64,000 nucleotides of DNA from Lachnospiraceae bacterium UBA3732 (GCA_002372545.1 DFHD01000083.1:8837-72836); one strand, 5' to 3'. Numbered from the stretch's first letter, positions 8,501 to 17,902 are shown. Notes: a model not told the origin generated them from the sequence alone. A program made the numbers and translations.

Positions 8501-11500
8501 TGCCCCAGAGGCGATGCAGGCACGTTTTATTTTGCAATTATGGATACTGTGGTGCCGACTTTGAATGAAGTAACTACCGTAGATAATAATCAATATGGTA
8601 TTACCATGAAGATGGTTGATTTTACCGATAGAGCCCAGCAAGAGGGTGTGCTTGGTGATACATCCGGTTTTCACCAATGGGATCGGACCCAAGGAATCTT
8701 GTCTACGGATCTGAAAACAAATGGATATCCGGATACAATGATTAATAAATCGTTAAGTGAGCTTTATTCCGGCGCAAAAACTGTAAATCATTTATTTATT
8801 GAGAGCACATACAATGCCAGTGGATATTTTGAATATGACAGCTGTCAGAATTTTGCCAGTCTGAAAGGAAAAACGGAAGGAGATTTTACTGTTTATAAAG
8901 AAATCGGTACAATGAACACTCGTGATAGTTCAACCGATAAGCACGGCCAGTTTATGCCGTATAATGACATTTACCCGGGAGAGTATTCTTCAGTTAATCC
9001 GCAGAATCTTAATGATATCTTTGGGAATCCGCTTCCTGAATCGGATCCCAGAAAGTATGAAAAGCTTTATAGAGTCGGTAATGCAAATAATACAGATGCT
9101 ACAGACTGGAATTTTGGAATGGAGCTAAATGCTTCCTTCGTTCAGACACCAAGTGGTAAAGATGCCTGGGGGCACGACATTATTTTTGAGTTTACAGGTG
9201 ACGATGATTTTTGGCTGTATGTAGATAACGAGCTTGTTATTGATCTGGGTGGTGTGCACTCTGCAATTCCCGGAAAGGTAAATTTTGCCACTGGTGACGT
9301 TACTATGCGCTCTGGTGGTAATGAAATCCATAAAACGCTTCGTCAGCTGTTTAAGGAAAACTATGAAAAAAGAAATCCGACTGCAACTACTCAGCAAGTG
9401 AATGAATATCTTGCGAATTACTTTGATGGTGATGATGTAGTCTTTAAGGATTATTCATCTCATACGATGAAAATCTTTTATATGGAACGTGGTCTGGGTG
9501 CGTCCAATCTGCATATGCGGTTTAACCTGAGTTATGTTACACCCGGACATGTTATCTTTTCAAAGGAAGTAAGCGGATCGGATGATGTTGATTTTGATCT
9601 GGTTCAATATCCGTATCAGATCTGGTATAAGGATAATCTGGATGATAACATTGAATACCTTCTTACGAATAATGGCGGCCTGATCAGTGTTACCTATCAG
9701 AATTCAACACAGACGGTGGATTATGCCGCAACCTATAAACCTCCGGGCAGCACTAATACTTATGAATCCGTATACTTTTTGTATCCCGGAAAAGCAGCGG
9801 AAATACATTTCCCGGCAGATACGATTGAATACAGAATTGTAGAGTGCGGTTTGAACAATGAAGTATACGATCATGTTTATGTGAATGATACTGAAATAGT
9901 TGGTACTAATCTTCCTACGACGACAGGCGAAGACAGTAAGCGGAGTTCTTTTGATTCCGGTTGGATTTCGGTAAAAGAGAGACCGAAGGTTACATTTAAT
10001 AATCATGTTGACCCGGATGGCCTCAGAACCCTTTCATTCCAGAAAAAGATTGAAGATGAAAATGGAATTCGTCTTGATGCTGATGATGATCCGACGGTGT
10101 TTGATTTTCGTTTGTATCTGTCCAACGGCGTAGATGATAAGTTGATGCCGGCCAATATGGTTAAGTACAGTGTGAAGGATGCCGAAGGATATCTTTGCAG
10201 ATGGGATGCGGTTAATGAGAAGTTTGATTCATCCGAGGATCCGGATACGCATCAGAGATATCGGGATTATTCAGCGTTTACCAAAGCTCCCGGAGACAGT
10301 GATGAGGAAGTGGCAGCGAAGGAGGCACTGAAGAAGAAATATATGTTTGATACATCCATGAACGGGTCTATTTCCCAGATTCCGCCATGGTACACCGTTG
10401 AGGTTCCCAATCTTCCGGTAGGAACCAGATTTAAAGTGGAAGAGAGATTCTCTGAAACACCGGTTGGTTATGGACGCGTGGAGTATGAACGGGCAGAAGG
10501 TGGATCCTATATCGTTGAAGACGGGGATACGCTGAATTCCGGCCGCATCCGGGCCAATGAGTCACCGCAGATGAATGTAAAAAACAAACGCGGTTTCGGA
10601 CTTGAGGCCGACAAAATCTGGAGTGATAAATCATATACTAATTTTCATGAAACCGTATATACAGCGGTATATGTGGATGGCCTTGGGCTTCTCGACGGAA
10701 CAGTAAGAGAACTAAAGTATCCGGATACATATGTAAGGTATTTCTTTGAAGAAATGAAACCGGGTAAAACACTTGCGGATTATTCCATATACGAGGTTTT
10801 GTTAGAGGGGAATGATCTTAAAGTAGATGATGATGGCGTAGTAACCGGGTATACATCAATTACAAGGCTTAATGAAGGGGATGAGACAAAGCTTTTGGCA
10901 ACTTCCAAAAGTACAGGTATTACAGATGAGTATAATTATGCGGTTACCTATAAGAAGGGGACGCCTTATAAGAGTTTAGACAGCCTGGATCATGATAATA
11001 TCCGAATTGATAGTATCAATAACACCCGTACGGGCGGCGTGGTAATGAGTCTGTTTGATATGTCAGACCATACAAAGCCCTTGGCCGGCGGTGTGTTTAC
11101 GCTCCAAAAGTACGATAGTGTATCAGAGTCCTATAAGAATCTTGGAACATTTACCTCAGATTCGGACGGAAGAATCAATATCCTTTACGATTTTGAGTAT
11201 GATACAGAGTACAGGCTTACGGAAACGGCATCTCCAAAAGGCTATATTGGCGCACCCAATACTGTATCATTCCAAATAAATGACAGCAATGAGGTTACAG
11301 TGACAACTTTAAATGATGATGAGTGGCAGGATGGAGGCAAGCTTTCGGAAAATGTGGAAAAATTGGTTGCTTACGTTAATATCTACAATAAACCATATAC
11401 GCTGAAGGTCTATAAGTCTGACAGAGATACTTCTGAAGATATTCCCGAAGCTCATTTTGCGCTTTACAGAGGAAAAACCGGTGGCCAGGGCAATGTGATA

Positions 11501-12280
11501 AGGGATTATTATCCGATGAGCGGATACGAGGATCTGATAACCGATACAAACGGTCTGATCACCGCGATTGATAATAACCTTCCGGCCGGAACCTATTTTA
11601 TCGAGGAAACTCAGCCGCCGACAGGTTATAGTGGGATTACAGGCTTTATTGAATTTGTGATTTCCCCGCTTGGCGGAATAGAGGTTATCAGCAGCCCGGT
11701 AAATTCCGGAGTGGTTCTGGAAAGCGGAGAAGGAAATACAGGTGTTTATATTTATACACTAAGGATTCCCAATAAAAGGGATACTGCAAAAGAACTGACC
11801 ATTACCAAGACGGTCGTTGGTAATCAGGGCAACAAGGCAAAAGATTTCACATTCACGTTTGAGGTAACAGGGGATGATGGAACAGGTTCGGAGGAGTATT
11901 CTTGGAAGAAGAATGACGTTGAACAGACAACGGCGTTAAAATCGCATGGAACATTTACTTTGAGCCATGGTGAAAGCGTAGTGATTTCTGTTCCGTCTGA
12001 TGCGGAAGTCACCATCTCCGAATCCCCCGAAGACTATAAGCCTTCCTTCAAGCTGGGAACGGAAAATCCGGTGGATGATTCAGCTTTGACCTTTACTGTC
12101 ACGGACGATGTAACTCTCTCCGTTACCAACACGCGGGACGGCATTATTCCCACCGGTGTCTGGTTGTCCTTCAAGGCGCTCGGCGCCCTTGGCGCTGCCT
12201 GCCTCGCCGGCATGTTCTACTTCTGGCGGCGGAAGCGGAAAACGGAAAAATTCCTGGCTAAAGTAAGGTCGGGAGAGTAG
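5546..12280 (+). CDS. Giant pilus tip adhesin with fibro-slime and SpaA domains
   Basis: A 2244-residue sortase substrate. Order: signal peptide (1-42); a Ser/Asn/Asp/Gln-rich low-complexity stalk (about 60-405); beta-rich variable segments (about 410-1010); a fibro-slime/PA14-like domain (about 1020-1330) with G-D-D-D-F-W-L-Y-V-D-N and D-L-G-G-V-H; further beta modules; two SpaA/Cna-B-like domains (about 1830-1930 with E-T-A-S-P-K-G-Y, about 1950-2060 with E-E-T-Q-P-P-T-G-Y); a Spy0128-type domain (about 2080-2195); IIPTG (2200-2204), helix and basic tail. Position and size suggest a tip adhesin comparable in role to Cpa, but I see no sure thioester motif. Codons for residues about 490-680 are clearly AT-richer than the rest, suggesting recombination in the exposed part. 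A strong GGAGG lies before the ATG. Confidence 0.85.
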   Translation: MKRSSEKNSEKLNKRKRVISAIMVFFMLLVSFTPAGYSIFADESTISQIAPTEAENRTNTVSDESGLDTSVPGDAVTNEASLEHLTLELTQEESDEEGTLHSRVVSEKETLEAQEEVEETSIVLDGMMPKNATATAVDVTAEREKIEAADAEAAAKKNESEKNAVSDASSEVEQSITGNSTSEQNRNAADDTAVTNQSSETVDRSKNQTNSTESGESNNRSDSDAPSRNDDANSNSLKEESTSQASATENVSSTQIDSADDVSVNPVQDTVYQSADVQPVDGAVEYANASQGDAEMQESDGTRNDSADGSAGNEAGQDGSADNTNNASVSNTSEAGNSVDQSGKAGQQGSTDQSASADQSTSTNQSAVADESGTGNNGNNSNNSSTKDASNNGKSQKANEEDDEREIISVLSDGLSILAAYDITILDAGDEEYQPSEKHPITVSIRDARIKEDSKLYLWHIKDDGEKEEIKEFTVTDGELRFDATGFSVYEIVEAYSGYDEGFGWKEANTIDLIKKHGESGFYVSNSDKKYLTGEKTSGVSGNSDRDGLLTTEVGSDSVPVDDIVKFYFEWIPDTENSFYIYKMDGDSKIYLKMTSVSGNNKPRAGITFANGESDRSVFNIINKSGKLKVSSVLRVGNEDITYFWNRNNKTPGSGAIVGYSSENDSNTYLLSLHYNIEMPESDPYNLDGTKHGLINASLSGTTGYALMAKKKDDSMLQSCELKIKKDTVNKTGDVFVAENKDITEWTFHSTTKDNYTLSTVVDGKTMYLQMTSSGLTIAESEPTEFQVVVKDGKIKLCSEGKAVSCDSAKGFKLENDGTAAKFWLSFSVPSMLTEDDFVNYSAVKVGISDVDDGQQVIVYTRVWDDVNKTYEFFAIDHDGTLYPCYERGDNIMWVGNQFNTLLWDFTEYHYDDGSPNYYYELQNTYSEMFLAPQIGGGQTLAATKKGINLPGRKEGEYYSTILAWDKPYYSYAGLKVDENDQLVSCPRGDAGTFYFAIMDTVVPTLNEVTTVDNNQYGITMKMVDFTDRAQQEGVLGDTSGFHQWDRTQGILSTDLKTNGYPDTMINKSLSELYSGAKTVNHLFIESTYNASGYFEYDSCQNFASLKGKTEGDFTVYKEIGTMNTRDSSTDKHGQFMPYNDIYPGEYSSVNPQNLNDIFGNPLPESDPRKYEKLYRVGNANNTDATDWNFGMELNASFVQTPSGKDAWGHDIIFEFTGDDDFWLYVDNELVIDLGGVHSAIPGKVNFATGDVTMRSGGNEIHKTLRQLFKENYEKRNPTATTQQVNEYLANYFDGDDVVFKDYSSHTMKIFYMERGLGASNLHMRFNLSYVTPGHVIFSKEVSGSDDVDFDLVQYPYQIWYKDNLDDNIEYLLTNNGGLISVTYQNSTQTVDYAATYKPPGSTNTYESVYFLYPGKAAEIHFPADTIEYRIVECGLNNEVYDHVYVNDTEIVGTNLPTTTGEDSKRSSFDSGWISVKERPKVTFNNHVDPDGLRTLSFQKKIEDENGIRLDADDDPTVFDFRLYLSNGVDDKLMPANMVKYSVKDAEGYLCRWDAVNEKFDSSEDPDTHQRYRDYSAFTKAPGDSDEEVAAKEALKKKYMFDTSMNGSISQIPPWYTVEVPNLPVGTRFKVEERFSETPVGYGRVEYERAEGGSYIVEDGDTLNSGRIRANESPQMNVKNKRGFGLEADKIWSDKSYTNFHETVYTAVYVDGLGLLDGTVRELKYPDTYVRYFFEEMKPGKTLADYSIYEVLLEGNDLKVDDDGVVTGYTSITRLNEGDETKLLATSKSTGITDEYNYAVTYKKGTPYKSLDSLDHDNIRIDSINNTRTGGVVMSLFDMSDHTKPLAGGVFTLQKYDSVSESYKNLGTFTSDSDGRINILYDFEYDTEYRLTETASPKGYIGAPNTVSFQINDSNEVTVTTLNDDEWQDGGKLSENVEKLVAYVNIYNKPYTLKVYKSDRDTSEDIPEAHFALYRGKTGGQGNVIRDYYPMSGYEDLITDTNGLITAIDNNLPAGTYFIEETQPPTGYSGITGFIEFVISPLGGIEVISSPVNSGVVLESGEGNTGVYIYTLRIPNKRDTAKELTITKTVVGNQGNKAKDFTFTFEVTGDDGTGSEEYSWKKNDVEQTTALKSHGTFTLSHGESVVISVPSDAEVTISESPEDYKPSFKLGTENPVDDSALTFTVTDDVTLSVTNTRDGIIPTGVWLSFKALGALGAACLAGMFYFWRRKRKTEKFLAKVRSGE

Positions 12281-12360
12281 AAAGACGGCATGGTCTATAC
12301 TGTTTGTTAAACATATAAGACTGTGTGGATTAAAGAAATTCAATGAGGATTTATGAGAAT

Positions 12361-12392
12361 GGCGTCATACCGAAAGGTATGGCGCCTATTTT
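12361..12392 (+). terminator. Terminator after pilus operon
   Basis: GGCGTCATACC and GGTATGGCGCC form an 11-base stem with one mismatch, closed by a GAAA tetraloop and followed by TATTTTC. The T tail is poor, so termination may be partial. Confidence 0.65.
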
Positions 12393-12524
12393 CGGTCAAT
12401 ACAAGAAATTCTTGCAAAACATATGCAAAGTCTCAGCGTGGCATAGTGTTAAAAGGGTATTTCCATCTGATGTGGATTTGGTATATACTAAAAAAGAAGA
12501 TGGTTTACCGGGAGGAAAAGTGCC

Positions 12525-13223
12525 ATGCACTATAGTGTGCTCATTATTGATGATGAAAAGGAGCTGTCGGAATATACCGCCCGCTATTTTAATATGTCCG
12601 GCGTTACGGCGGCCTACGTGCTGACAAAGGAGGATGCTCTCCGGTTTCTGTCGGAGAATACCTGCTCGCTGATCCTTCTGGATATCAATCTGGGAGAGGA
12701 TTCCGGCTTTGAGCTTTGTCAGATGGTCCGGAGTACAATGAATATCCCCATCTTTTTTATCAGCGCCAGGTCCTCTGAGGATGATATGCTTCTCGCGCTT
12801 ACGATCGGCGGGGATGATTACATCACGAAGCCCTATTCGCTTTCGGTGCTTCTGGCGAAGGTGAAGGCAGTGCTGAAGCGGTATGAGGCATCGCCTGCCG
12901 GGGCCGCGGCTGGAGCGTCGCATCTCGTGCCACTTGGCCATGCAACCATCGACCTTGCCAGGGCGGTGGTGATCCGTGACGGAAAGGAAACCGGTCTGAA
13001 GGCCATGGAATTCCGGCTGCTGGTTTACATGCTGAAGAATAAGAACCGGATCATCAAAAAGGATGAGTTCTTTGAAAAAATCTGGGAGACAGCATATGTG
13101 GGAGATGTAACGCTGAATGTGCATATCCGCCATCTCCGCGAGAAGATTGAAGACGACCCGGGCAATCCGGTTTACATAAAGACAGTGTGGGGGACGGGCT
13201 TCATTTTGGAGGATAAGACTTGA
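12525..13223 (+). CDS. OmpR-family response regulator
   Basis: Two-domain regulator of 232 residues. The receiver domain (1-118) has the acidic pair D9-D10, phospho-acceptor D53 in L-I-L-L-D-I-N-L-G, the switch S/T in F-I-S-A, and K in T-K-P-Y. The winged-helix domain (about 132-232) ends in T-V-W-G-T-G-F. It would bind tandem half-sites of about 11 bases when phosphorylated. GGGAGGA precedes the ATG by 9 bases. It overlaps the kinase gene by four bases and lies beside an ABC exporter, as antibiotic-sensing BceRS-type systems do. Confidence 0.92.
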   Translation: MHYSVLIIDDEKELSEYTARYFNMSGVTAAYVLTKEDALRFLSENTCSLILLDINLGEDSGFELCQMVRSTMNIPIFFISARSSEDDMLLALTIGGDDYITKPYSLSVLLAKVKAVLKRYEASPAGAAAGASHLVPLGHATIDLARAVVIRDGKETGLKAMEFRLLVYMLKNKNRIIKKDEFFEKIWETAYVGDVTLNVHIRHLREKIEDDPGNPVYIKTVWGTGFILEDKT

Positions 13224-14515
13224 AGATACGGTTTTTACTGATATACATTATCCTGTTTCTCGGTGCGGGAGCTTTTCTCTCCCTGCGGATCGCCCGGAGC
13301 TCGGATGATGAAATGCCGGCTTATCCCACAGAGATCAACCGTCTGGTGATCCGCCTTGGAGAGGAGTGGGACAGTGTTTCCCGGAAGTCCGGGCAGAAGA
13401 TTCAGACGGATGAACCCTTCGACTATGCCGTGATCGGCCGCGCAGGGAATCTGCTGATCTATACGAAGGAAGGGATATCCACATCCGTATCCGCGGCGAC
13501 AACACATTTTGATGTGATCCGGGATATCGGTCAGGATGGCGAGCTTGTCGGTTGGCTTCTTGTGCATAACCCCTATTCTGAGCTGCAGAAAGAAAGGAAC
13601 GGTCGCAGGGCCATGATGGTGGGGATGATGCTCCTTGTCATGCTTATCCTGTCTCTGGCTTACTTTTTGTATCTCCGGCGCAGGGTGGTAAAGCCCTTTG
13701 ACAGGATGAAGGCATTTGCCGGCCGTGTGGCCGCAGGGGACCTGGATGCCCCGCTGGAAATGGACAGGGGGCACGTTTTCGGCGCGTTTACGGAGAGCTT
13801 TGATATCATGCGCGAGGAGCTGAAGGCCTCTCGGGAGAGAGAAGCGGAAGCGGTGAAGAGCAGAAAAGAGCTGGTTGCAGAGCTTTCACATGATATTAAA
13901 ACGCCTGTCGCTTCGATTAAGGCCATGACGGATGTCATGTCCCTCACGGCAAGGGATGACGGCGAACGGGAGACCATTGCAGCCGTGAGCGCCAAGGCAG
14001 ACCAGATCGACCGGTTGGTTTCCAATCTGTTTCATGCAACGCTGGAGGAGCTGGAACAGCTGGAGGTAAAGCCGGAGGAGCTGAGCAGCAGGGATATCCT
14101 GCGGATGGTGAAGGAGGCGGATTACCTGAAGAAGGTAGAGGAGACGGATATTGCGGATGCTGTGGTCCTGGCTGATCCGCTCAGGCTGAACCAGGTGATC
14201 GGAAACGTGATCTCTAATTCCTATAAATATGCCGGAACGGAGATCCGGATCGTCAGCCGCTTTGAAGAGGGCTGCGGGGAAAGTCCGGAAGAGCGCTTTA
14301 TCCTGGAGATCAGTGACAGGGGCGGGGGCGTTCCCGGGCATGAGCTTGAGCTGATCACCCGGAAGTTTAAGCGCGGCTCAAACGCTGAGGGGAAGGACGG
14401 CTCCGGACTTGGACTCTATATTTCCGGCTATTTCATGGAAAAGATGGGCGGCTCCCTGGAGGTCATGAACCGGGATGGCGGCTTCCTCGTCCGGTTGAAG
14501 CTGAAGCTGTGCTGA
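13220..14515 (+). CDS. Sensor histidine kinase
   Basis: Partner of the preceding regulator, 431 residues, probably starting at TTG in a TTGA overlap with the regulator stop. Two helices (about 5-22 and 132-153) flank a short outside loop of about 110 residues. A HAMP-like linker follows, then the H-box E-L-S-H-D-I-K-T-P-V near residue 222, the N-box N-V-I-S-N-S-Y-K-Y, and G-boxes D-R-G-G-G-V and G-S-G-L-G-L-Y. All residues needed for autophosphorylation appear present. The signal is unknown; the ABC transporter downstream suggests a peptide antibiotic or envelope stress. Confidence 0.92.
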   Translation: MKIRFLLIYIILFLGAGAFLSLRIARSSDDEMPAYPTEINRLVIRLGEEWDSVSRKSGQKIQTDEPFDYAVIGRAGNLLIYTKEGISTSVSAATTHFDVIRDIGQDGELVGWLLVHNPYSELQKERNGRRAMMVGMMLLVMLILSLAYFLYLRRRVVKPFDRMKAFAGRVAAGDLDAPLEMDRGHVFGAFTESFDIMREELKASREREAEAVKSRKELVAELSHDIKTPVASIKAMTDVMSLTARDDGERETIAAVSAKADQIDRLVSNLFHATLEELEQLEVKPEELSSRDILRMVKEADYLKKVEETDIADAVVLADPLRLNQVIGNVISNSYKYAGTEIRIVSRFEEGCGESPEERFILEISDRGGGVPGHELELITRKFKRGSNAEGKDGSGLGLYISGYFMEKMGGSLEVMNRDGGFLVRLKLKLC

Positions 14516-14526
14516 ACCGCTGCACC

Positions 14527-14554
14527 CAATTAAAAAACAATTAAAGAATTGACA
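14527..14554 (+). promoter_or_regulatory. Direct repeat, possible response-regulator site
   Basis: CAATTAAA occurs at 14527 and 14538, an 11-base period typical of OmpR-family half-sites, and is followed at once by TTGACA (14549-14554), a -35-like hexamer. No good -10 is seen at 16-18 bases; TATAGT is 23 bases away. This would let the regulator activate the ABC genes. The site assignment is inference. Confidence 0.4.
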
Positions 14555-14584
14555 AAGATTTAAAACAGAATAAACGTTATAGTT

Positions 14585-14615
14585 AAGCCATGCAGGGAAA
14601 CCGGCATGGCTTTTT
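14585..14615 (+). terminator. Terminator/attenuator between kinase and ABC genes
   Basis: AAGCCATGC pairs with GGCATGGCTT around a 9-base loop, followed by TTTTT. It lies downstream of the possible regulator site, so it may also limit transcription into the ABC genes. Confidence 0.7.
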
Positions 14616-14676
14616 GATGATAAAAAAGAAACAGAAGCAGGAATAAGAGCAGGAACAGAAGCGAAAGGAAAAGATC

Positions 14677-15441
14677 ATGGCGGAAAAAGAAGTGATCATT
14701 AAAACAGAAAAGCTGTCCAAAAGCTTTTCGGTTGGAGGAAAGCAGCAGCATGTGATCAAGAATCTGGATATGGAAATCTATAAGGGCGATTTTACGGTGA
14801 TCATGGGCTCCTCCGGAGCAGGCAAATCCACGCTGCTCTACGCGCTTTCCGGAATGGACAGGCCTTCTCTGGGAAAAATAGAATACGCCGGGAAGGAGAT
14901 CACGAAGATGAACGATGACCAGCTTGCGGTGTTCCGCAGAAAGCACTGCGGTTTCATCTTCCAGCAGATTCACCTGGTAGACAGCATGAGCGTTATGGAT
15001 AATGCCATATCCACCGGAATGCTCACCGGACAGAAGCAGAAGCATTTGAAGAAAAAAGCGGAGGAGCTGTTTGAACGGGTGGGGATCACGAAGGATATGA
15101 CCGGTAAGTTTCCCTCCCAGCTCTCCGGCGGCGAGGCACAACGGAGCGCAATGGTGCGGGCGGTGATCAATGATCCAGATGTGGTCTTTGCGGATGAGCC
15201 TACCGGCGCCCTTAACTCCAGCGGCGTAAAGGCGGTTCTGGACGTATTGACTGAGCTGAACCGCGGCGGGCAGTCCGTGGTGATGGTCACCCACGATATC
15301 AAATCGGCCAGGAGAGCCAACCGCATCATTTATCTGCAGGATGGCGGCATAGTGGGCGAATGCGAGCCGGGAGAGTATATCAGCGGCGACAAGGCGCGTC
15401 ATGAAAAGATCCGGAGCTTCCTCGAGGAGATGGGCTGGTAA
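14677..15441 (+). CDS. ABC transporter ATP-binding protein (MacB/BceA-like)
   Basis: A cytoplasmic ATPase of 254 residues that powers the permease encoded next. Walker A is G-S-S-G-A-G-K-S-T, the Q-loop is F-Q-Q, the signature L-S-G-G-E-A-Q-R, Walker B V-V-F-A-D-E-P, and the switch histidine is in V-T-H-D. This form (E-P-T-G-A-L) is typical of MacB/LolD/BceA ATPases that work with FtsX-type permeases. AAAGGA precedes the ATG. The next gene starts 10 bases after this stop. Confidence 0.93.
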   Translation: MAEKEVIIKTEKLSKSFSVGGKQQHVIKNLDMEIYKGDFTVIMGSSGAGKSTLLYALSGMDRPSLGKIEYAGKEITKMNDDQLAVFRRKHCGFIFQQIHLVDSMSVMDNAISTGMLTGQKQKHLKKKAEELFERVGITKDMTGKFPSQLSGGEAQRSAMVRAVINDPDVVFADEPTGALNSSGVKAVLDVLTELNRGGQSVVMVTHDIKSARRANRIIYLQDGGIVGECEPGEYISGDKARHEKIRSFLEEMGW

Positions 15442-15451
15442 GGAGAGAGCG

Positions 15452-17818
15452 ATGAGAAAACTAGTCAAGGCGAATATCCGGAAAGACAGGGCAGTGTTCA
15501 CAGTATTCCTGCTGATCCTTGTCCTTTCCACCATGCTTCTGCATACTGGGCTTCTGGTGAACCGGTATGACGAAATGTATGATAAAAAGAAAAACTCGAG
15601 GGGCATCGGGGATGCGGAGATGTATGCCTGCGGCGAGGAGGATGAGATCAGAAGCGTAATGGATGGCCTTTCCTTAGTGTCAGGCTATTATAGTGATATC
15701 ATTCTGCGTCCGTATAAGGCAACCGTCCTTTCGTGCGAGGAAAAGGGCTGGGAAGACACCCGGTCGGATGTGGTGCTGCATTCGGCGGACGGAACGCACG
15801 CAGGGACTGTGAGATTCATGCAGAGGGATGATTCTCTTTCCGGCCGCAGGATCTATCTGAATCTGTATCTGGCATCCGCCTGTGATCTGGAGCTGGGTGA
15901 CCGGATCACGGTTGATGTGGAATCCCTGTCAAAAGAAACCTATACGGTGGCGGGAATCTATGAGGATATACAGCAGGGCAATCCCTATGCCTGGTGCTCG
16001 CTCTGCCTGGATGACGCGTCCTTCCGTGAGCTTTGGGAAAAGGCAGCTTCTGAAAAGATGTCCGGATCCTTCATGAACCGGCTCAATCAGGTGGAGGTCG
16101 TTGCTTCCTTCGGAGATGAGATCAGCGGGGATGACGGTCTCCATTACGCGATGGAGGCGATGGAAAAAGCGGGAATCCCTGTTTTTGGATATACAATGGA
16201 TCTGGCCAAGTCCGGATATGTCAGCATCACTAACATCCTGGCGGCATTCATGACGGTGTTTGCGCTGATCGCCATAGTGGTCACCTTTGTTATGATCGTC
16301 TTTACCATCAACAATAATATAGACCGGGACGTCCGGAATATCGGCGCACTCAGGGCGGTAGGCTTTACAAACCGTCAGGTCAGAACGGGGATGCTCCTTG
16401 AATATCTGGTGATCGGCTTCATCGGCGGACTTCTTGGGACGATCCTTTCCTATGTGGTCATGCCTGTGATCGATCAGTCGCTCTTTCGTCCCGTTACCGG
16501 CATGTTCTGGGAGGAGAACCTGTATTTAGGGAGCAGCCTGTCTGTGATCAGCGGGCTGATGCTTGCCATGACTCTTGTAGTGCTTTTTTCCACGCGCAAA
16601 CTGCGGGATCTGCATCCGGCAACGGCTCTACGGTTCGGCCTGAAGGCGAACAGCTTCAAAAAGAATTATCTTCCTCTTGCCAAAACAAGAGGCAGGCTGA
16701 ATATTCTTCTTGCTGCGAAGAGCATGCTGCAGAGCATGAGCCAGAACCTGATCGTCCTCGGTGTGGTGATCGTGGTTTCCATCATGACAATCTTTTCCGG
16801 AATTCTCTTCTACAATACGCGGGTGGATATCACCCGGTTCCAGCGGCTCATCAGCGGAGATGTACCGGATGGTATTCTGATGCTCAGCGTAACGGACGAA
16901 GAGGAGTGGAAGGCGAGCAGGGACAGGGTTTCTGAAATTCCGGGGATCACGGAGGCTTATGGATACAGCTCTCACAATATCAATGTTGAAGGCCGGGAAA
17001 CCTTTGTGTTTTTTACGGATTCGCCGGAATATCTCGATTGCGGCGTCTATGAAGGGCAGATGTTCCGGGAGGAGAATGAGGCGGTGATCGGACGCCTTAT
17101 GGCAGAGAAGCTTGGCGTGAAGATCGGAGATGAGGTTGAGGTTGAATGCGCAGGGCAAAAGGCCAGGTTTATCATCACGGGGCTCCAGCAGGCTGTAGTG
17201 AATATGGGAAACCGGCTGTTTATCAGCACGGAGGGGGCAAAGAGGCTCGGAATTCAGCCGGAATTCAGCGAGATCAGGATCCGTGTGGCGGATGCAAGCG
17301 GTAAGAAGGTGGACCGGGCGTTAGAAGAGGCAAGGGCAGCGCTCGGAGAAGTCTGCACGGGTGTAAATAATGAATACCGATATCAGAGAAGCAGTGAAAA
17401 CCTGACGATGTTCGCAGCGCTCATGCTGATTCTTATGCTGATCCTGGTGAATGCGGCGATCATCTATCTTGTGATCAAGCTTCTTCTGAAAACGGTATTC
17501 ATCAGGAGAGAAAAGGAGTTTGGAATAAAAAAGGCGGTGGGCTTCACCAGCCGCCAGCTCAGGCTTCAGCTGGCTCTCTCCCTTTTTCCTGTCTGCCTTC
17601 TGGCAGCGGCGCTGGGAGCGGTTCTCGGCTTCTTCCTGGTGAATCCACTGATTTCCCTTGTTCTTAGCGGATTTGGTATAGCCAGTGCGGATTTTATTGT
17701 GAAGCCGGTATTGATCCTGTTTACGATCCTTATTGTAGCGGCGGTCATTTTCCTGATGACGTATCTGATGTCCGGCAGAATGAAAAGAGTTTCGGCATAT
17801 GAACTGATCCAGGAATGA
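15452..17818 (+). CDS. FtsX-type ABC permease with two FtsX domains
   Basis: Membrane protein of 788 residues. The open frame extends upstream to 15401, inside the ATPase gene, but the ATG at 15452 follows TAAGGAGAG at the right distance and starts a normal basic end followed by a helix. One helix at about 10-30, an outside domain, three helices forming the first FtsX domain (about 260-385), another helix, a second outside domain (about 455-630), then three helices in the second FtsX domain. Likely part of an exporter or target-protection pump for peptide antibiotics, controlled by the two-component system upstream. The substrate is not visible from sequence. Confidence 0.9.
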   Translation: MRKLVKANIRKDRAVFTVFLLILVLSTMLLHTGLLVNRYDEMYDKKKNSRGIGDAEMYACGEEDEIRSVMDGLSLVSGYYSDIILRPYKATVLSCEEKGWEDTRSDVVLHSADGTHAGTVRFMQRDDSLSGRRIYLNLYLASACDLELGDRITVDVESLSKETYTVAGIYEDIQQGNPYAWCSLCLDDASFRELWEKAASEKMSGSFMNRLNQVEVVASFGDEISGDDGLHYAMEAMEKAGIPVFGYTMDLAKSGYVSITNILAAFMTVFALIAIVVTFVMIVFTINNNIDRDVRNIGALRAVGFTNRQVRTGMLLEYLVIGFIGGLLGTILSYVVMPVIDQSLFRPVTGMFWEENLYLGSSLSVISGLMLAMTLVVLFSTRKLRDLHPATALRFGLKANSFKKNYLPLAKTRGRLNILLAAKSMLQSMSQNLIVLGVVIVVSIMTIFSGILFYNTRVDITRFQRLISGDVPDGILMLSVTDEEEWKASRDRVSEIPGITEAYGYSSHNINVEGRETFVFFTDSPEYLDCGVYEGQMFREENEAVIGRLMAEKLGVKIGDEVEVECAGQKARFIITGLQQAVVNMGNRLFISTEGAKRLGIQPEFSEIRIRVADASGKKVDRALEEARAALGEVCTGVNNEYRYQRSSENLTMFAALMLILMLILVNAAIIYLVIKLLLKTVFIRREKEFGIKKAVGFTSRQLRLQLALSLFPVCLLAAALGAVLGFFLVNPLISLVLSGFGIASADFIVKPVLILFTILIVAAVIFLMTYLMSGRMKRVSAYELIQE

Positions 17819-17873
17819 TGACCGGAAGGGTGTGTCTGTTTCAGAATGAAACTCGGCATATATAGAGAATGCG

Positions 17874-17902
17874 TTGACACAGACTGAAGGCTTTGTTATA
17901 TT
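17874..17902 (+). promoter_or_regulatory. Strong promoter (TTGACA-17-TATATT)
   Basis: TTGACA at 17874-17879 and TATATT at 17897-17902 with 17 bases between. The transcript would start near 17909 and reach a terminator hairpin within 100 bases without a gene. Confidence 0.75.
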
